Positions 8,775-17,177 of a stretch of DNA of 64,000 bases are shown here, piece by piece. Location: positions 1 to 64,000 of the forward strand of contig CANQTW010000011.1 of NCBI GenBank assembly GCA_947626845.1. The letters run 5' to 3'. Position 1 is the stretch's first letter; each line of letters begins with the position of its first letter. The notes under the pieces are model-generated. The model was given only the letters and a program-made list of their open reading frames with translations. It did no database searches and was not told the DNA's origin. The stretch is from an uncultured Oscillospiraceae bacterium. GTDB lineage: Bacteria > Bacillota > Clostridia > Oscillospirales > Oscillospiraceae. The translations under genes were made by a program, and so were the position numbers.

Positions 8775-9932
8775 TTATTTCTCCAGGATATCCGCCAGGC
8801 CGTAGCTGATCTGGAGCATACGGGTGTCCATCTGGGAGGGGCACAGCTGCAACAGCCGCTTGCCGTCCTCCACGGTACACATGCCCATGCTCCAGCCGGC
8901 CTGGTGCATACGGGAGTCGTAGGTCACCAGCATGGGCACCTTCTCCCAGGGGCCGCGGGCCAGGTCGTAATTGACCAGGAACCAGCCGGGTTCCCTGAGC
9001 CCCACAGGGCCGGAGTCCTTCTTGCTGGAGAGGATGATGGTTCCGTTGGGGCCGCCCTGGGGGACCCACAGACAGTAGGGCATACTCCCCAGGTAAAAGC
9101 CGTCCTCCGTCTGGGCCACGGCGCCCAGCTCCGCCGGGTCGCCCCAGTCCACGCCGTCCGGGGAGAGCTTGAAATGCACCTCGCAGGGCGGGAACATGGA
9201 GTCCTTGAAGTTGACGCACTCGTAGCAGACGAAGTACTGGCCGTCGGGGAGCTTTGTCACCACGGCCATACCGGGCCGGGAGAACCCGTCGGGGACGGCG
9301 GTGACGAATCGCTCCTCCCCCCAGGTCAGCCCGCCGTCCTTGGACACCTGCAGGGCCAAAGTCTGGTTGAAGCGGCGGTCAGTGTGGGGGCGCTCGTCGG
9401 TGTAGATGACGGTGATGTCCCCGTCGGCGTTCAAATAGATGAAGGGCTCCCACACGGGGCCAAGGGCGTCCCAGTTCTGCTCCACAGGCGGGCCGCCGGC
9501 ACAGACGGTGGAGCGGTACTCCCAGGTCTTGCCGTGGTCGCGGCTGATGAAAAAGAGCAGCTCCGTCACCTCAAAGGTCAGGGGGATGGAGTTGGCCGAG
9601 AACACCAGCGTGCCGGCGGGCAGGTCGGCCACGTCCCGGTCCAGCTCCAGAAGCACCGGCTGGAACCGGAGGCCGTAGCCGTTCTTGGTGTCCTCCACCT
9701 GGCTGTAAAATTCCCAGGTCTTTCCCCCGTCCCGCGAGGCGTAGATGGGCGTCACCGGCGGCTCCTTGACGGTGTAGTGGTCGAAGGCGGCCAGCACAAG
9801 GCCGTTATCCTCCCCCGCGTGGTGGAGCTCGATGGGCCGCGGGTACAGCACCCCGCCGCCGTTGCCGTAGACCTCCTCCCGCCGTGGGGAATACACCACG
9901 CCGGCGAAATCCTTTCTCAGTTCGATTGCCAT
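8775..9932 (-). CDS. sialidase-fold (Asp-box) exo-hydrolase, possibly exo-arabinanase
   Basis: The 385-residue protein contains repeated Asp-box motifs of six-bladed propeller hydrolases: ASRDGGKTWEF, ISRDHGKTWEY, VSKDGGLTWGE and a degenerate LSPDGVDWGD. There is no signal peptide, so it is predicted cytosolic. ATG 9932 is chosen over the earlier in-frame start at 9959 because GGAGGGAGGAAAG lies immediately ahead. Within an arabinan operon the best guess is a GH93-like exo-arabinanase acting on imported oligosaccharides. A sialidase or other sialidase-fold enzyme is possible; the usual sialidase catalytic triad was not identified. Confidence 0.65.
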   Translation of the reverse strand: MAIELRKDFAGVVYSPRREEVYGNGGGVLYPRPIELHHAGEDNGLVLAAFDHYTVKEPPVTPIYASRDGGKTWEFYSQVEDTKNGYGLRFQPVLLELDRDVADLPAGTLVFSANSIPLTFEVTELLFFISRDHGKTWEYRSTVCAGGPPVEQNWDALGPVWEPFIYLNADGDITVIYTDERPHTDRRFNQTLALQVSKDGGLTWGEERFVTAVPDGFSRPGMAVVTKLPDGQYFVCYECVNFKDSMFPPCEVHFKLSPDGVDWGDPAELGAVAQTEDGFYLGSMPYCLWVPQGGPNGTIILSSKKDSGPVGLREPGWFLVNYDLARGPWEKVPMLVTYDSRMHQAGWSMGMCTVEDGKRLLQLCPSQMDTRMLQISYGLADILEK

Positions 9933-10088
9933 TCGCTTTCCTCCCTCCCGGCGCGGCACGATCCCCCTTATGGACCGCCCGCCGCCCTTTTCTCAGGCGG
10001 GAACGCCTGTTGCTCCCCGCCTTCCCTGTTTGAAATACGGCTCAGGCCGCGGAAGGAAAATCCTCCCACGGCCGGCAGACGGTATTTC

Positions 10089-11570
10089 TCAGATATTCTT
10101 AAGCTTCCAGGCCACGTCGTTGTAGAAAAGCTCCTTCTCCAGCTCCTCAGGCCTCGTGTCCGCGGTGATGTGGACGCACTCGATCTCCATCATCCGGGCC
10201 CAATCGATCATCATTTCGGCGGTGACGGCGGTGGAGAGTACCGTATGGTGCGCGCCGCCGGCCATGATCCAGCACTTGACGCCGGCGAGCAGGTCCGGCA
10301 TGGCCTTCCACATGACCCGCGCCACCGGAAGGTTGGGCATCTCGTAGATGGGCTTGATGACCTGGATATCCTGGACGAGAAGGCGCAGGCGGCCCCCCAT
10401 GTCGATGAGGGTGGCCACGATGCCGGGGCCTTCCTGGCCCTCAAAGACCAATCTGGCGGGGGGCTGACGGTCACCGATGCCCAGGGGATGGACCTGGATC
10501 TTGGGCCTCTGAGCGGCGATGGAGGGGCAGACCTCCAGCATGTGGGCGCCCAGGGAGACCTCTTTCCCCGGCTCCAGGTCGTAGGTGTAGTCCTCCATGA
10601 AGACGGTGCCGCCGGGCAGGCCCTTGGCCATGGCCTTCATGATGGCGGTCATGCCGGCTGTTTTCCAGTCGCCCTCGCCGCCGTAGCCGCAGCCGTCGGC
10701 CATCATGTTCTGGGTGGCAAGGCCGGGCAGCTGCTCCATGCCGTAGAGGTCCTGGAAGTTGTTGGAGAAGGCCGAAGCGCCCTCCCGCTCCAGAATCTTT
10801 CGCATGGCGATCTCCTCCCGCGCCTGATAGCGCACGGCGGCCAGGTCCTCCGTATCCATGTCGTAACGGCTCTCATACTCCGCCAGCTTGGCGTCGATCT
10901 GGGACTCCGTCACGGCGTTCATGGTCTCCACCAGATGGCCCACGGGCCAGTAGTCCACCTGCCAGCCCAGCTTGATGTGGGTCTCCACCTTGTCGCCCTC
11001 GGTGACGGCCACCTCGCGCATGTTGTCGCCGAAGCGGATGATCTTCAGCTCCCGTGAGAAGGCATAGCCGACGGCGGAGCGCATCCAGGCGGAAAGCTCC
11101 TCTAAGACGGGCTTGTCCTGCCAGTAGCCGGCGATGATCTTTCGGGGCAGGCGCATACGGGCGCCGATGAAGCCGTGCTCCCTGTCGCCGTGGGCGGCCT
11201 GGTTCAGGTTCATGAAGTCCATGTCGATCTCTAAATTCGGGATGTTGCGGTTATACTGGGTGGCCAGGTGGCAGTAGGGCTTTTGAAGAAGGTCAAAGCC
11301 GTGAATCCACATCTTGCTGGGGGAGAAAGTGTGGCACCAGGTAATGATGCCGGCGCAGCTGTCCTCCGCGTTGGCGGCCTTCATGGTTTTGGTGATCTCG
11401 GCGTCGGTCTTGACGGTCCCCTTGTAGACCACCTTGCAGGGCAGGGAGCCGCTCTTGTTCCACCAGTCCGCCATCTCGGCGGCGCGCTGGGCCACCGTGT
11501 CCAGCACCTCCGGCCCGTAGAGGAACTGACTGCCCACCACGAACCAGAATTCCTTTGCGTACATATCCAT
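10089..11570 (-). CDS. araA: L-arabinose isomerase
   Basis: The 493-residue enzyme interconverts L-arabinose and L-ribulose. It begins MDMYAKEFWFVVGSQFLYGP, includes ITWCHTFSPSKMWIHGF and GDWKTAGMTAIMKAM, and ends with the AWKLKNI tail typical of AraA. The frame is open further upstream, but ATG 11570 is taken because AAGGAGGTCACAGCA precedes it and the extension would run into the GH51 gene. It lies downstream of the arabinofuranosidase gene and upstream of the Asp-box enzyme in one operon. Confidence 0.97.
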   Translation of the reverse strand: MDMYAKEFWFVVGSQFLYGPEVLDTVAQRAAEMADWWNKSGSLPCKVVYKGTVKTDAEITKTMKAANAEDSCAGIITWCHTFSPSKMWIHGFDLLQKPYCHLATQYNRNIPNLEIDMDFMNLNQAAHGDREHGFIGARMRLPRKIIAGYWQDKPVLEELSAWMRSAVGYAFSRELKIIRFGDNMREVAVTEGDKVETHIKLGWQVDYWPVGHLVETMNAVTESQIDAKLAEYESRYDMDTEDLAAVRYQAREEIAMRKILEREGASAFSNNFQDLYGMEQLPGLATQNMMADGCGYGGEGDWKTAGMTAIMKAMAKGLPGGTVFMEDYTYDLEPGKEVSLGAHMLEVCPSIAAQRPKIQVHPLGIGDRQPPARLVFEGQEGPGIVATLIDMGGRLRLLVQDIQVIKPIYEMPNLPVARVMWKAMPDLLAGVKCWIMAGGAHHTVLSTAVTAEMMIDWARMMEIECVHITADTRPEELEKELFYNDVAWKLKNI

Positions 11571-11613
11571 TGCTGTGACCTCCTTATATGAAATGATTTC
11601 AGTAAAGCCTGAT

Positions 11614-13113
11614 TTATCTGACTGTGACAGCCGCCACGCCGCAGGCGGGCAGGGTGAAGGCGACGGTGTGGCCGTCCATGGAGGCGGCCAGCTTCCGCTC
11701 GGTGACCGCGTCGGGGTCGTCAAAGGTGTTGTGAGCGTGGACCTCGCCGGAGAGGACCACGGCGTCCGCCTGGGCGGGGGTCAGCTCGTCGAAGCGAAGC
11801 TCCACCTCGCAGGACTCCGTCAAGGACAGGTTGGCCGCGGTGACGGTGACGGCGCCGTCCTTTTGGGAGGCGGACACCTGGAGCCGGGGTACTACGCTCT
11901 CCCCCGTTCCCACGGCGCCGCCGCCCAGCACCTCCGTGGGCAGGAGCCTGCCGCCCTGGTGGCCCCTGTACATGTGCATCACGTGGTAGGTGGGCGTCAG
12001 GATCATCCTGGGGCCCTCGGTGAGGATCACCGCCTGGAGGACGTTGACCATCTGGGCAAGGCAGGCCATCTTCACCCGATCCGCGTGATTGTTGAAGATG
12101 TTCAGCGTCACCGCCGCGATCAGCGCGTCGCGCACCGTGTTCTGCTGATAGAGGAAGCCCGGATTCGTCCCCGGCTCCACATCGTACCAGCTGCCCCACT
12201 CGTCCACGATCATGCCGATCTGCTTTTCCGGATCGTATTTGTCCATGATGGCCCCGTGGAGGTTGATAAGGTCCTCCATATAGAGCGCCTTTTTCATGGT
12301 GGTGTAGTAGACGTTCTCGTCGAAGTCCAGGGCGCTGCCCTTGTGCTTCCATCCGCCCGGATGGACATAGTAGTGCAGGCTCAGCCCGTCCATGAAGCCG
12401 TGGGCCTCGTCGGGCTGGGGGAATTTGAAGCAGGTGCGCAGCACGTTCTCCGTCCAGTTATCGTCATCCACGTTGGCGCCGCAGCAGATTTTCTTAATTG
12501 GCGCGGCGTTGTCGTAGTGCCGGACGTAGGTCTGATAACGGCGGTAGAGATTGGCGTAATACTCCGGCGTCATATTGCCGCCGCAGCCCCAGTTCTCGTT
12601 GCCCACGCCGAAATAGTCCACCCGCCAAGGATCGAGGTGGCCGTTCTTCGCCCGCAGCTCCGCCATGGGGGACAGGCCGGGGAAGGTCATGTACTCCACC
12701 CACTCGCTCATCTCCCGCACGGTGCCGGAGCCCACGTTGCCGTTGACGTAGGTCTTGCAGCCCAGCTGGCGGCAGAGCTCAAAATACTCATGGGTGCCGA
12801 AGGAATTGTCCTCGGTGACGCCGCCCCAGTGGGTGTTGATCATCTTTTTTCGGGTCTCCTTGGGGCCGATGCCGTCCATCCAGTGGTATTCGTCGGCGAA
12901 GCACCCGCCGGGCCAGCGCAGGACGGGGACCTTCAGCTCACGCAGAGCCTCCACCACGTCGGTACGCATCCCGTTGACGTTGGGGATGGAGGAATCGGGC
13001 CGGACAAAGATGCCCTCGTAGATGCACCGGCCAAGATGCTCGGAGAAATGGCCGTAAATCTCCGGCGCGATGATGCTTTGGGGGGCCTTTTCGTTGATCT
13101 TTACAGTTGTCAT
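11614..13113 (-). CDS. abfA: GH51 alpha-L-arabinofuranosidase
   Basis: The 499-residue intracellular glycosidase removes terminal arabinofuranose from arabinan or arabinoxylan oligosaccharides. The acid/base is Glu173 in [11 protein letters not shown] and the nucleophile Glu305 in MIVDEWGSW, both in GH51 context; [14 protein letters not shown] is also characteristic. There is no signal peptide. ATG 13113 (MTTVKINEK) is preferred over the earlier TTG/ATG codons because GAGGTG at 13120-13125 is correctly spaced. It follows the GH43 gene after only 10 bp. Confidence 0.95.
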   Translation of the reverse strand: MTTVKINEKAPQSIIAPEIYGHFSEHLGRCIYEGIFVRPDSSIPNVNGMRTDVVEALRELKVPVLRWPGGCFADEYHWMDGIGPKETRKKMINTHWGGVTEDNSFGTHEYFELCRQLGCKTYVNGNVGSGTVREMSEWVEYMTFPGLSPMAELRAKNGHLDPWRVDYFGVGNENWGCGGNMTPEYYANLYRRYQTYVRHYDNAAPIKKICCGANVDDDNWTENVLRTCFKFPQPDEAHGFMDGLSLHYYVHPGGWKHKGSALDFDENVYYTTMKKALYMEDLINLHGAIMDKYDPEKQIGMIVDEWGSWYDVEPGTNPGFLYQQNTVRDALIAAVTLNIFNNHADRVKMACLAQMVNVLQAVILTEGPRMILTPTYHVMHMYRGHQGGRLLPTEVLGGGAVGTGESVVPRLQVSASQKDGAVTVTAANLSLTESCEVELRFDELTPAQADAVVLSGEVHAHNTFDDPDAVTERKLAASMDGHTVAFTLPACGVAAVTVR

Positions 13114-13123
13114 CGTATTCACC

Positions 13124-14077
13124 TCAATCATCAAAGCTGAACACCGGCCTGCCGGCGGCGTCGTAACGGACGCGCATCAGCATGGCGTGGCGGTTGGGGT
13201 TGTAGAGGGGGTTGCCCACGATCTCCACCTCGGTGCGGGCGTGGTAGACCATGATGTCACGGCCCTCCCCGTCCACGGTGAAGGAGTTGTGTCCGGGGCC
13301 GTAGATGCCGCGCTCATAGGAGCTTTGCAGGACGGGCCAGCGCTCCTTTTTCCAGCTGAGAGGGTCAAGGAGGTCGGCGTTCTCATCGGCGGTGAGCATA
13401 CCCATGCAGTATTTTACGCCTGTCTCGGAGGCGGAATAGGTCAGGAAAAGCTTGCCGTTGTGGTGGAGGACGGACGGGCCCTCGTTGACCCAGAAGCCGT
13501 GGCGCTCCCAGTCGTAATCCGGCGTGGTCAGCTGGACCTGGACGGAGTCGAGGCTGGTGGGCGAGCTCATGTGGGCGATGTAGAGGTTGGCGATCTGCTT
13601 GCCAACGCCCACCTTCTCGCTCCAGACGAAATAGTGCTCCCCCTTATTTTCAAAGACAGTGCCGTCCAGGGAAAAGGCCTCGAAGGAGAAGTCATCCCCC
13701 TCGGCGCGGCGGAGCTTGCCCCGCTCCACCCAGGGGCCGGCCAGGGGATCGTCCCCCAGGCACTCCAAGACGTAGGGGCGAATCTCCCAGATGTCATCCT
13801 TGTCGCCGGCGGAGTAGTATATGTACCATTTCCCGTCTAGGAAGTGGAGCTCCGGCGCCCACACGTGGATGGACATGATGCCGGACTCGTGCTTGTGCCA
13901 GACCTCCGTCTCAGGGGCGTCGGGCAGGCCCTCCAGGGTGTCGGCCCGACGCAGGCAGATGCCGTCGTAGGCGGGAACGGAGGCGGTGAAGTAGTACTTC
14001 CCGTCGGTGTGGCGGTAGACGTAGGGGTCGGCGCGCTGGGGAATCCAGACGCGGTTGTAGATGGATGGAGCGCTCAT
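13124..14077 (-). CDS. GH43 glycoside hydrolase (arabinanase/arabinofuranosidase)
   Basis: The 317-residue five-bladed propeller enzyme shows the GH43 residues: general base Asp17 in QRADPYVY, Asp138 in SLDGTVF and acid Glu199 in VNEGPSVL. No signal peptide is present, so it should act on imported arabino-oligosaccharides. The frame is open up to 14149, but that region overlaps the promoter at 14121-14149. ATG 14077, with GGGAGAG upstream, is therefore the start, giving a leader of about 37 nt. It is the first gene of the arabinan operon. The exact GH43 subfamily is uncertain. Confidence 0.9.
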   Translation of the reverse strand: MSAPSIYNRVWIPQRADPYVYRHTDGKYYFTASVPAYDGICLRRADTLEGLPDAPETEVWHKHESGIMSIHVWAPELHFLDGKWYIYYSAGDKDDIWEIRPYVLECLGDDPLAGPWVERGKLRRAEGDDFSFEAFSLDGTVFENKGEHYFVWSEKVGVGKQIANLYIAHMSSPTSLDSVQVQLTTPDYDWERHGFWVNEGPSVLHHNGKLFLTYSASETGVKYCMGMLTADENADLLDPLSWKKERWPVLQSSYERGIYGPGHNSFTVDGEGRDIMVYHARTEVEIVGNPLYNPNRHAMLMRVRYDAAGRPVFSFDD

Positions 14078-14120
14078 AAAATCGTCTCTCCCTGGCATTG
14101 TGCCAAAAGTTTTCTGGTGT

Positions 14121-14149
14121 ATCATAGCGCCGTTAAACAGGATTTTCAA
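14121..14149 (-). promoter_or_regulatory. promoter of the arabinan/arabinose operon
   Basis: On the minus strand TTGAAA (14144-14149), a 17-bp spacer and TATGAT (14121-14126) form a good sigma-A promoter 43 bp before the GH43 start. It explains the start choice and probably drives all ten genes down to fsa. Confidence 0.8.
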
Positions 14150-14221
14150 GACGATTTTTTGAAATTTGTATTTTTTCGCAAAACGACCAACCGAAGCCTT
14201 TATTCGGCCCTTGCAATGGTC

Positions 14222-14244
14222 AGATTATCTACATTATATAATCT
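14222..14244. promoter_or_regulatory. inverted repeat, candidate operator
   Basis: AGATTAT (14222-14228) and ATAATCT (14238-14244) form a perfect 7-bp inverted repeat with a 9-bp AT-rich centre. It lies between two divergent promoters, about 75 bp upstream of the arabinan promoter and 50 bp upstream of the DUF362 promoter. It could bind an AraR/LacI-type regulator; no such gene is in the window. Confidence 0.35.
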
Positions 14245-14292
14245 TCCAGCCGTAAAAGCAAGGATTTTTCTGCGTTAATGAAAAATATTCGA

Positions 14293-14321
14293 TTGCATAT
14301 AAGGTGAAAGCGTGGTAGAAT
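14293..14321 (+). promoter_or_regulatory. promoter of the DUF362 gene
   Basis: TTGCAT (14293-14298), a 17-bp spacer and TAGAAT (14316-14321) lie 37 bp before the start codon at 14359. Confidence 0.75.
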
Positions 14322-14358
14322 AAGCATATCTATTTTTTCCTGTGGAGGAAGGATCGAC

Positions 14359-15246
14359 ATGGCAAAGTCAAAAGTTTATTTCACGAAAAAGCTCTCCCCG
14401 GAGACGGTGGTAGAGATGTACAGGCAGCTGGGCGTCACGCTCCCCGGCAAGGTGGCCGTCAAGGTCCACTCCGGCGAGGAGGGCAACCAGAACTATCTGA
14501 AGCCCGCCTTCATGCGGCCCATGGTGGAGTATGTGAACGGCACCGTGGTGGAGACCAACACCGCCTACGGCGGGGCGCGGGACACCTCGGAAAAGCATCT
14601 GAAGCTCCTGAAGTCACACGGCTGGAGCGAGGTCTTTAACGTGGACCTGCTGGACGAGACGGGCCCTGACGCGGTGCTGGAGATCCCCGACGGGAAGGTG
14701 CTGAAGCGCGATCTGGTGGGCAGGGACCTGATGAACTACGACTCCATGCTGGTGCTGGCCCACTTCAAGGGACACCCCATGGGCGGCTACGGCGGGGCCC
14801 TGAAGCAGCTCTCCATCGGCTGTGCCTCCGCCGCCGGCAAGGCCAACATCCACTCCGGCGGCACCGACCTGAACCCCGCCACCTGCTGGAAAAACCACGC
14901 CTCCAAGGACGGCTTCACCGAGGCTATGGCCGACGCCGCCATGGCGGTGTATAAGCATTTTGAGGGCAGGATCGCCTTTGTCAGCATGATGTGCAATCTC
15001 AGCGTGGACTGCGACTGCTGCGCGGAGGCGGAGGACCCCTGCATGAGGGATATCGGTACCCTCTCCTCCCTGGACCCCGTGGCCCTGGACAAGGCGTGCA
15101 TGGACCTCATAGACGCGGCCAAGGACGACCCCGGCCAGAAGCACTTCCTCAAGCGGGTGGAGTCCCGCCACGGGCGGCACACCATCGAGGCCGCCGCGGC
15201 CCTGGGATACGGCACCACGGACTACGAGCTTATTTGCGTAGACTGA
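14359..15246 (+). CDS. DUF362 domain protein
   Basis: The 295-residue protein is recognisable as DUF362 from KVAVKVHSGEEGNQNYLKP, the conserved LAHFKGHPMGGYGGALKQ segment, and CNLSVDCDCC followed by PCMRDIGTLSSLDPVALDKACMDL. Cysteine-rich stretches suggest an iron-sulfur or metal site. This is the ferredoxin-less form, without an appended 2[4Fe-4S] domain. No signal peptide is seen. It has its own promoter and the ribosome site GGAGGAAGGA. The biochemical role of the family is not established. Confidence 0.85.
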   Translation: MAKSKVYFTKKLSPETVVEMYRQLGVTLPGKVAVKVHSGEEGNQNYLKPAFMRPMVEYVNGTVVETNTAYGGARDTSEKHLKLLKSHGWSEVFNVDLLDETGPDAVLEIPDGKVLKRDLVGRDLMNYDSMLVLAHFKGHPMGGYGGALKQLSIGCASAAGKANIHSGGTDLNPATCWKNHASKDGFTEAMADAAMAVYKHFEGRIAFVSMMCNLSVDCDCCAEAEDPCMRDIGTLSSLDPVALDKACMDLIDAAKDDPGQKHFLKRVESRHGRHTIEAAAALGYGTTDYELICVD

Positions 15247-15248
15247 TC

Positions 15249-15325
15249 CGATCCGCCGCCGCACAGCGGAGCGGATCGCGGAAAAGCGGCGATTGACCGG
15301 CAGGGGCCGCCGAGACGGCGGCCCC
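15249..15325 (+). other. two GC-rich hairpins after the DUF362 gene
   Basis: The first is an imperfect hairpin with arms CGATCCGC and GCGGATCG. The second is a perfect 9-bp stem GGGGCCGCC/GGCGGCCCC with a GAGAC loop at 15303-15325. Neither is followed by a T-run, so they may stabilise the mRNA end or act as Rho-dependent pauses but are not typical intrinsic terminators. Confidence 0.4.
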
Positions 15326-15417
15326 CGCGGCGTTGAAAGAAGATTTCCGGAGATTCGACGGCGGACCCCGCGGCGGTGGCGGGCCTACAGCGGCCCTCGC
15401 GGGTCAAACCGCTCCTG

Positions 15418-17034
15418 TTATCCCCACAGGGCGGAGAGCATGGGGACGATCTGCTTTTTCCGGCTCATGACGCCGGGGAGGAAGGCCTCGTTGTCGTGAA
15501 GTTCCGTATTGAAGGCCTGGGTAAAGACGTCCTCGCCGCCCATGCACAGGACGCGGCTGCCCTCCAAAAGCACGTCGGTGAGCATCAGGATCATCATGGA
15601 GTAGCCGTTTTTCCTGACGGTCTCGGCCATCATGTCTAAAAATTCCTGTTTGCGCCTCATCTGCCGCTCAGAGTCCATGCAGGTGATCTGGGAGATGCCG
15701 AAGGCGTGGCCGGCGATGTGGAACTCCTTGAAATCGGTGAACAGCAGGTCTTTCACCGGCTTTTCCTCGGAGGAGGAGGCGGAGAAGATGAACCGCCCCA
15801 GCTCCTCTAAGTCCACCTCCGCGATACTGGCGAGCCGCTCGGCCATCCTGCGGTCCCGAAGGGTAGCGGTGGGGGATTTGAACATGACCGTGTCGGAGAC
15901 GATGGCCGCCGCCATCAGGCCCGCCAGCTTTTTGGAGGGCATCAGGCCCCGCTCCTGGAACATGGCGGCGATGATGGTATTGGAGCTGCCCACCGGCTCG
16001 TTACGCACATAGATGGGGTTCTGGGTCTGGATATCCGCCAGGCGGTGGTGGTCGATAATGGCCAATATCTCCGCCTCGTCAAGACCGGGGACGGACTGGG
16101 CAAGCTCGTTATGATCCACCAGCACCACCTTTTTGCGCCGGGGGCGGATCAGGTGGAACCGAGACAGGGTGCCCACCACCCGGTCCTTTTCGTCCAGGAT
16201 GGGGTAGCTCCTGTATCGGCTGCGGAGGACGACCTCCTTCACGTCGTCGATGAAGTCCGTCAGGTGGAAGGCCTCGATGCCGCGGCCTGACGCCAGACGC
16301 TCCACCGGAATGGCCTGAAAGAGCCGCCGCACGGCGCGCAGGCCGTCGTAGGGGGTGGAGATGACGGTGGTGGCCCCGGAACCGGCGGCCACGTCCTCCG
16401 GCAGCTGGGCGCGGCACAGGATGACGCACCGGACGCCCGCCTTGACGGCTTTACGCAGGATATCCGGCTGGTCGCCGCAGACAAGGACGGTATCGGGGCC
16501 GTGGAAAAGCGGCGCCTGGGCGGCTGTGGGCAGGGCCAGGATCACCTCGCCGGAGACGGTGTTGGAAAGCTCCGGCCCTTCTGTCAAAATCTGTCCCTCC
16601 AGCACCGAGAGGATATTGAAAAGGGGCACGTCCCGCAGGGCCGGGTCCTCGATGGTGGCGATGTCGTAGGCGGCGATATCCCCCGCCGTCATCATGCCCA
16701 TGAGATGTCCGTCCTCGTCCGTGATGGGGATGGCGGAGATATGCTTGTCCTCCTCCATGGCCGACCAGACCCGATTGACGGTGACGCCGCCGCTGAGAAT
16801 GGGCGGCACGTCAAAGTCCAGGTCCTGGACCTGGGTGCGCATATCCTTTACATAGACCGGCGGCTCCGCGCCAAAGCGCTCCAAAATCTTATGGGTCTCG
16901 TCACTGAGATGGCCCAGGCGCGCCGCCACATACGCCCGCTCCCCCGTGGCGTTTTGCAGGGCCGCGAAGCTCAGCGCCGCCACGACGGAGTCCGTATCCG
17001 GGTTCTTATGGCCGGTGACAAATATCTTCTCCAA
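15418..17034 (-). CDS. manganese-dependent inorganic pyrophosphatase with CBS and DRTGG domains
   Basis: The 538-residue protein starts with the DHH-family metal site GHKNPDTDS (residues 8-16). Two CBS repeats follow (SAIPITDEDGHLMGMMTAGD; YRSYPILDEKDRVVGTLSRF) with a DRTGG-like segment between them. The DHH core resumes with VLVDHNE and IIDHHRLAD, then a DHHA2 domain. This is the nucleotide-regulated family II pyrophosphatase, hydrolysing PPi to phosphate and tuned by adenine nucleotides or Ap4A at the CBS pair. It starts with TTG 17034 behind GGGAGGGAACC. It stands alone. Confidence 0.92.
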   Translation of the reverse strand: MEKIFVTGHKNPDTDSVVAALSFAALQNATGERAYVAARLGHLSDETHKILERFGAEPPVYVKDMRTQVQDLDFDVPPILSGGVTVNRVWSAMEEDKHISAIPITDEDGHLMGMMTAGDIAAYDIATIEDPALRDVPLFNILSVLEGQILTEGPELSNTVSGEVILALPTAAQAPLFHGPDTVLVCGDQPDILRKAVKAGVRCVILCRAQLPEDVAAGSGATTVISTPYDGLRAVRRLFQAIPVERLASGRGIEAFHLTDFIDDVKEVVLRSRYRSYPILDEKDRVVGTLSRFHLIRPRRKKVVLVDHNELAQSVPGLDEAEILAIIDHHRLADIQTQNPIYVRNEPVGSSNTIIAAMFQERGLMPSKKLAGLMAAAIVSDTVMFKSPTATLRDRRMAERLASIAEVDLEELGRFIFSASSSEEKPVKDLLFTDFKEFHIAGHAFGISQITCMDSERQMRRKQEFLDMMAETVRKNGYSMMILMLTDVLLEGSRVLCMGGEDVFTQAFNTELHDNEAFLPGVMSRKKQIVPMLSALWG

Positions 17035-17071
17035 GAGGTTCCCTCCCTTTCGGATGACTGGTTTTAATCTG

Positions 17072-17100
17072 ATTCTACACCAAAAGCGGCCAAATGAAAA
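17072..17100 (-). promoter_or_regulatory. promoter of the pyrophosphatase gene
   Basis: On the minus strand TTTTCA (17095-17100), a 17-bp spacer and TAGAAT (17072-17077) lie about 38 bp upstream of the TTG start. The -35 is weak. Confidence 0.5.
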
Positions 17101-17177
17101 GCCCCAAAAGCAATTTCAGCGCGGGTGGGTTTACTCTCTCCCCGCGTCAATACTTCAGCGTAAAATGGAGGTCTCCC

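Noticed and set aside
7115..11057. Long plus-strand open frames opposite the kinase, Asp-box enzyme and araA genes
   Set aside because: They are antisense to strongly recognisable proteins, have His/Gly/Val-rich low-information translations and no ribosome sites; a product of high GC codon use.
15303..15325. Strong GC hairpin as intrinsic terminator of the DUF362 gene
   Set aside because: No T-run follows on either strand; kept only as a hairpin.
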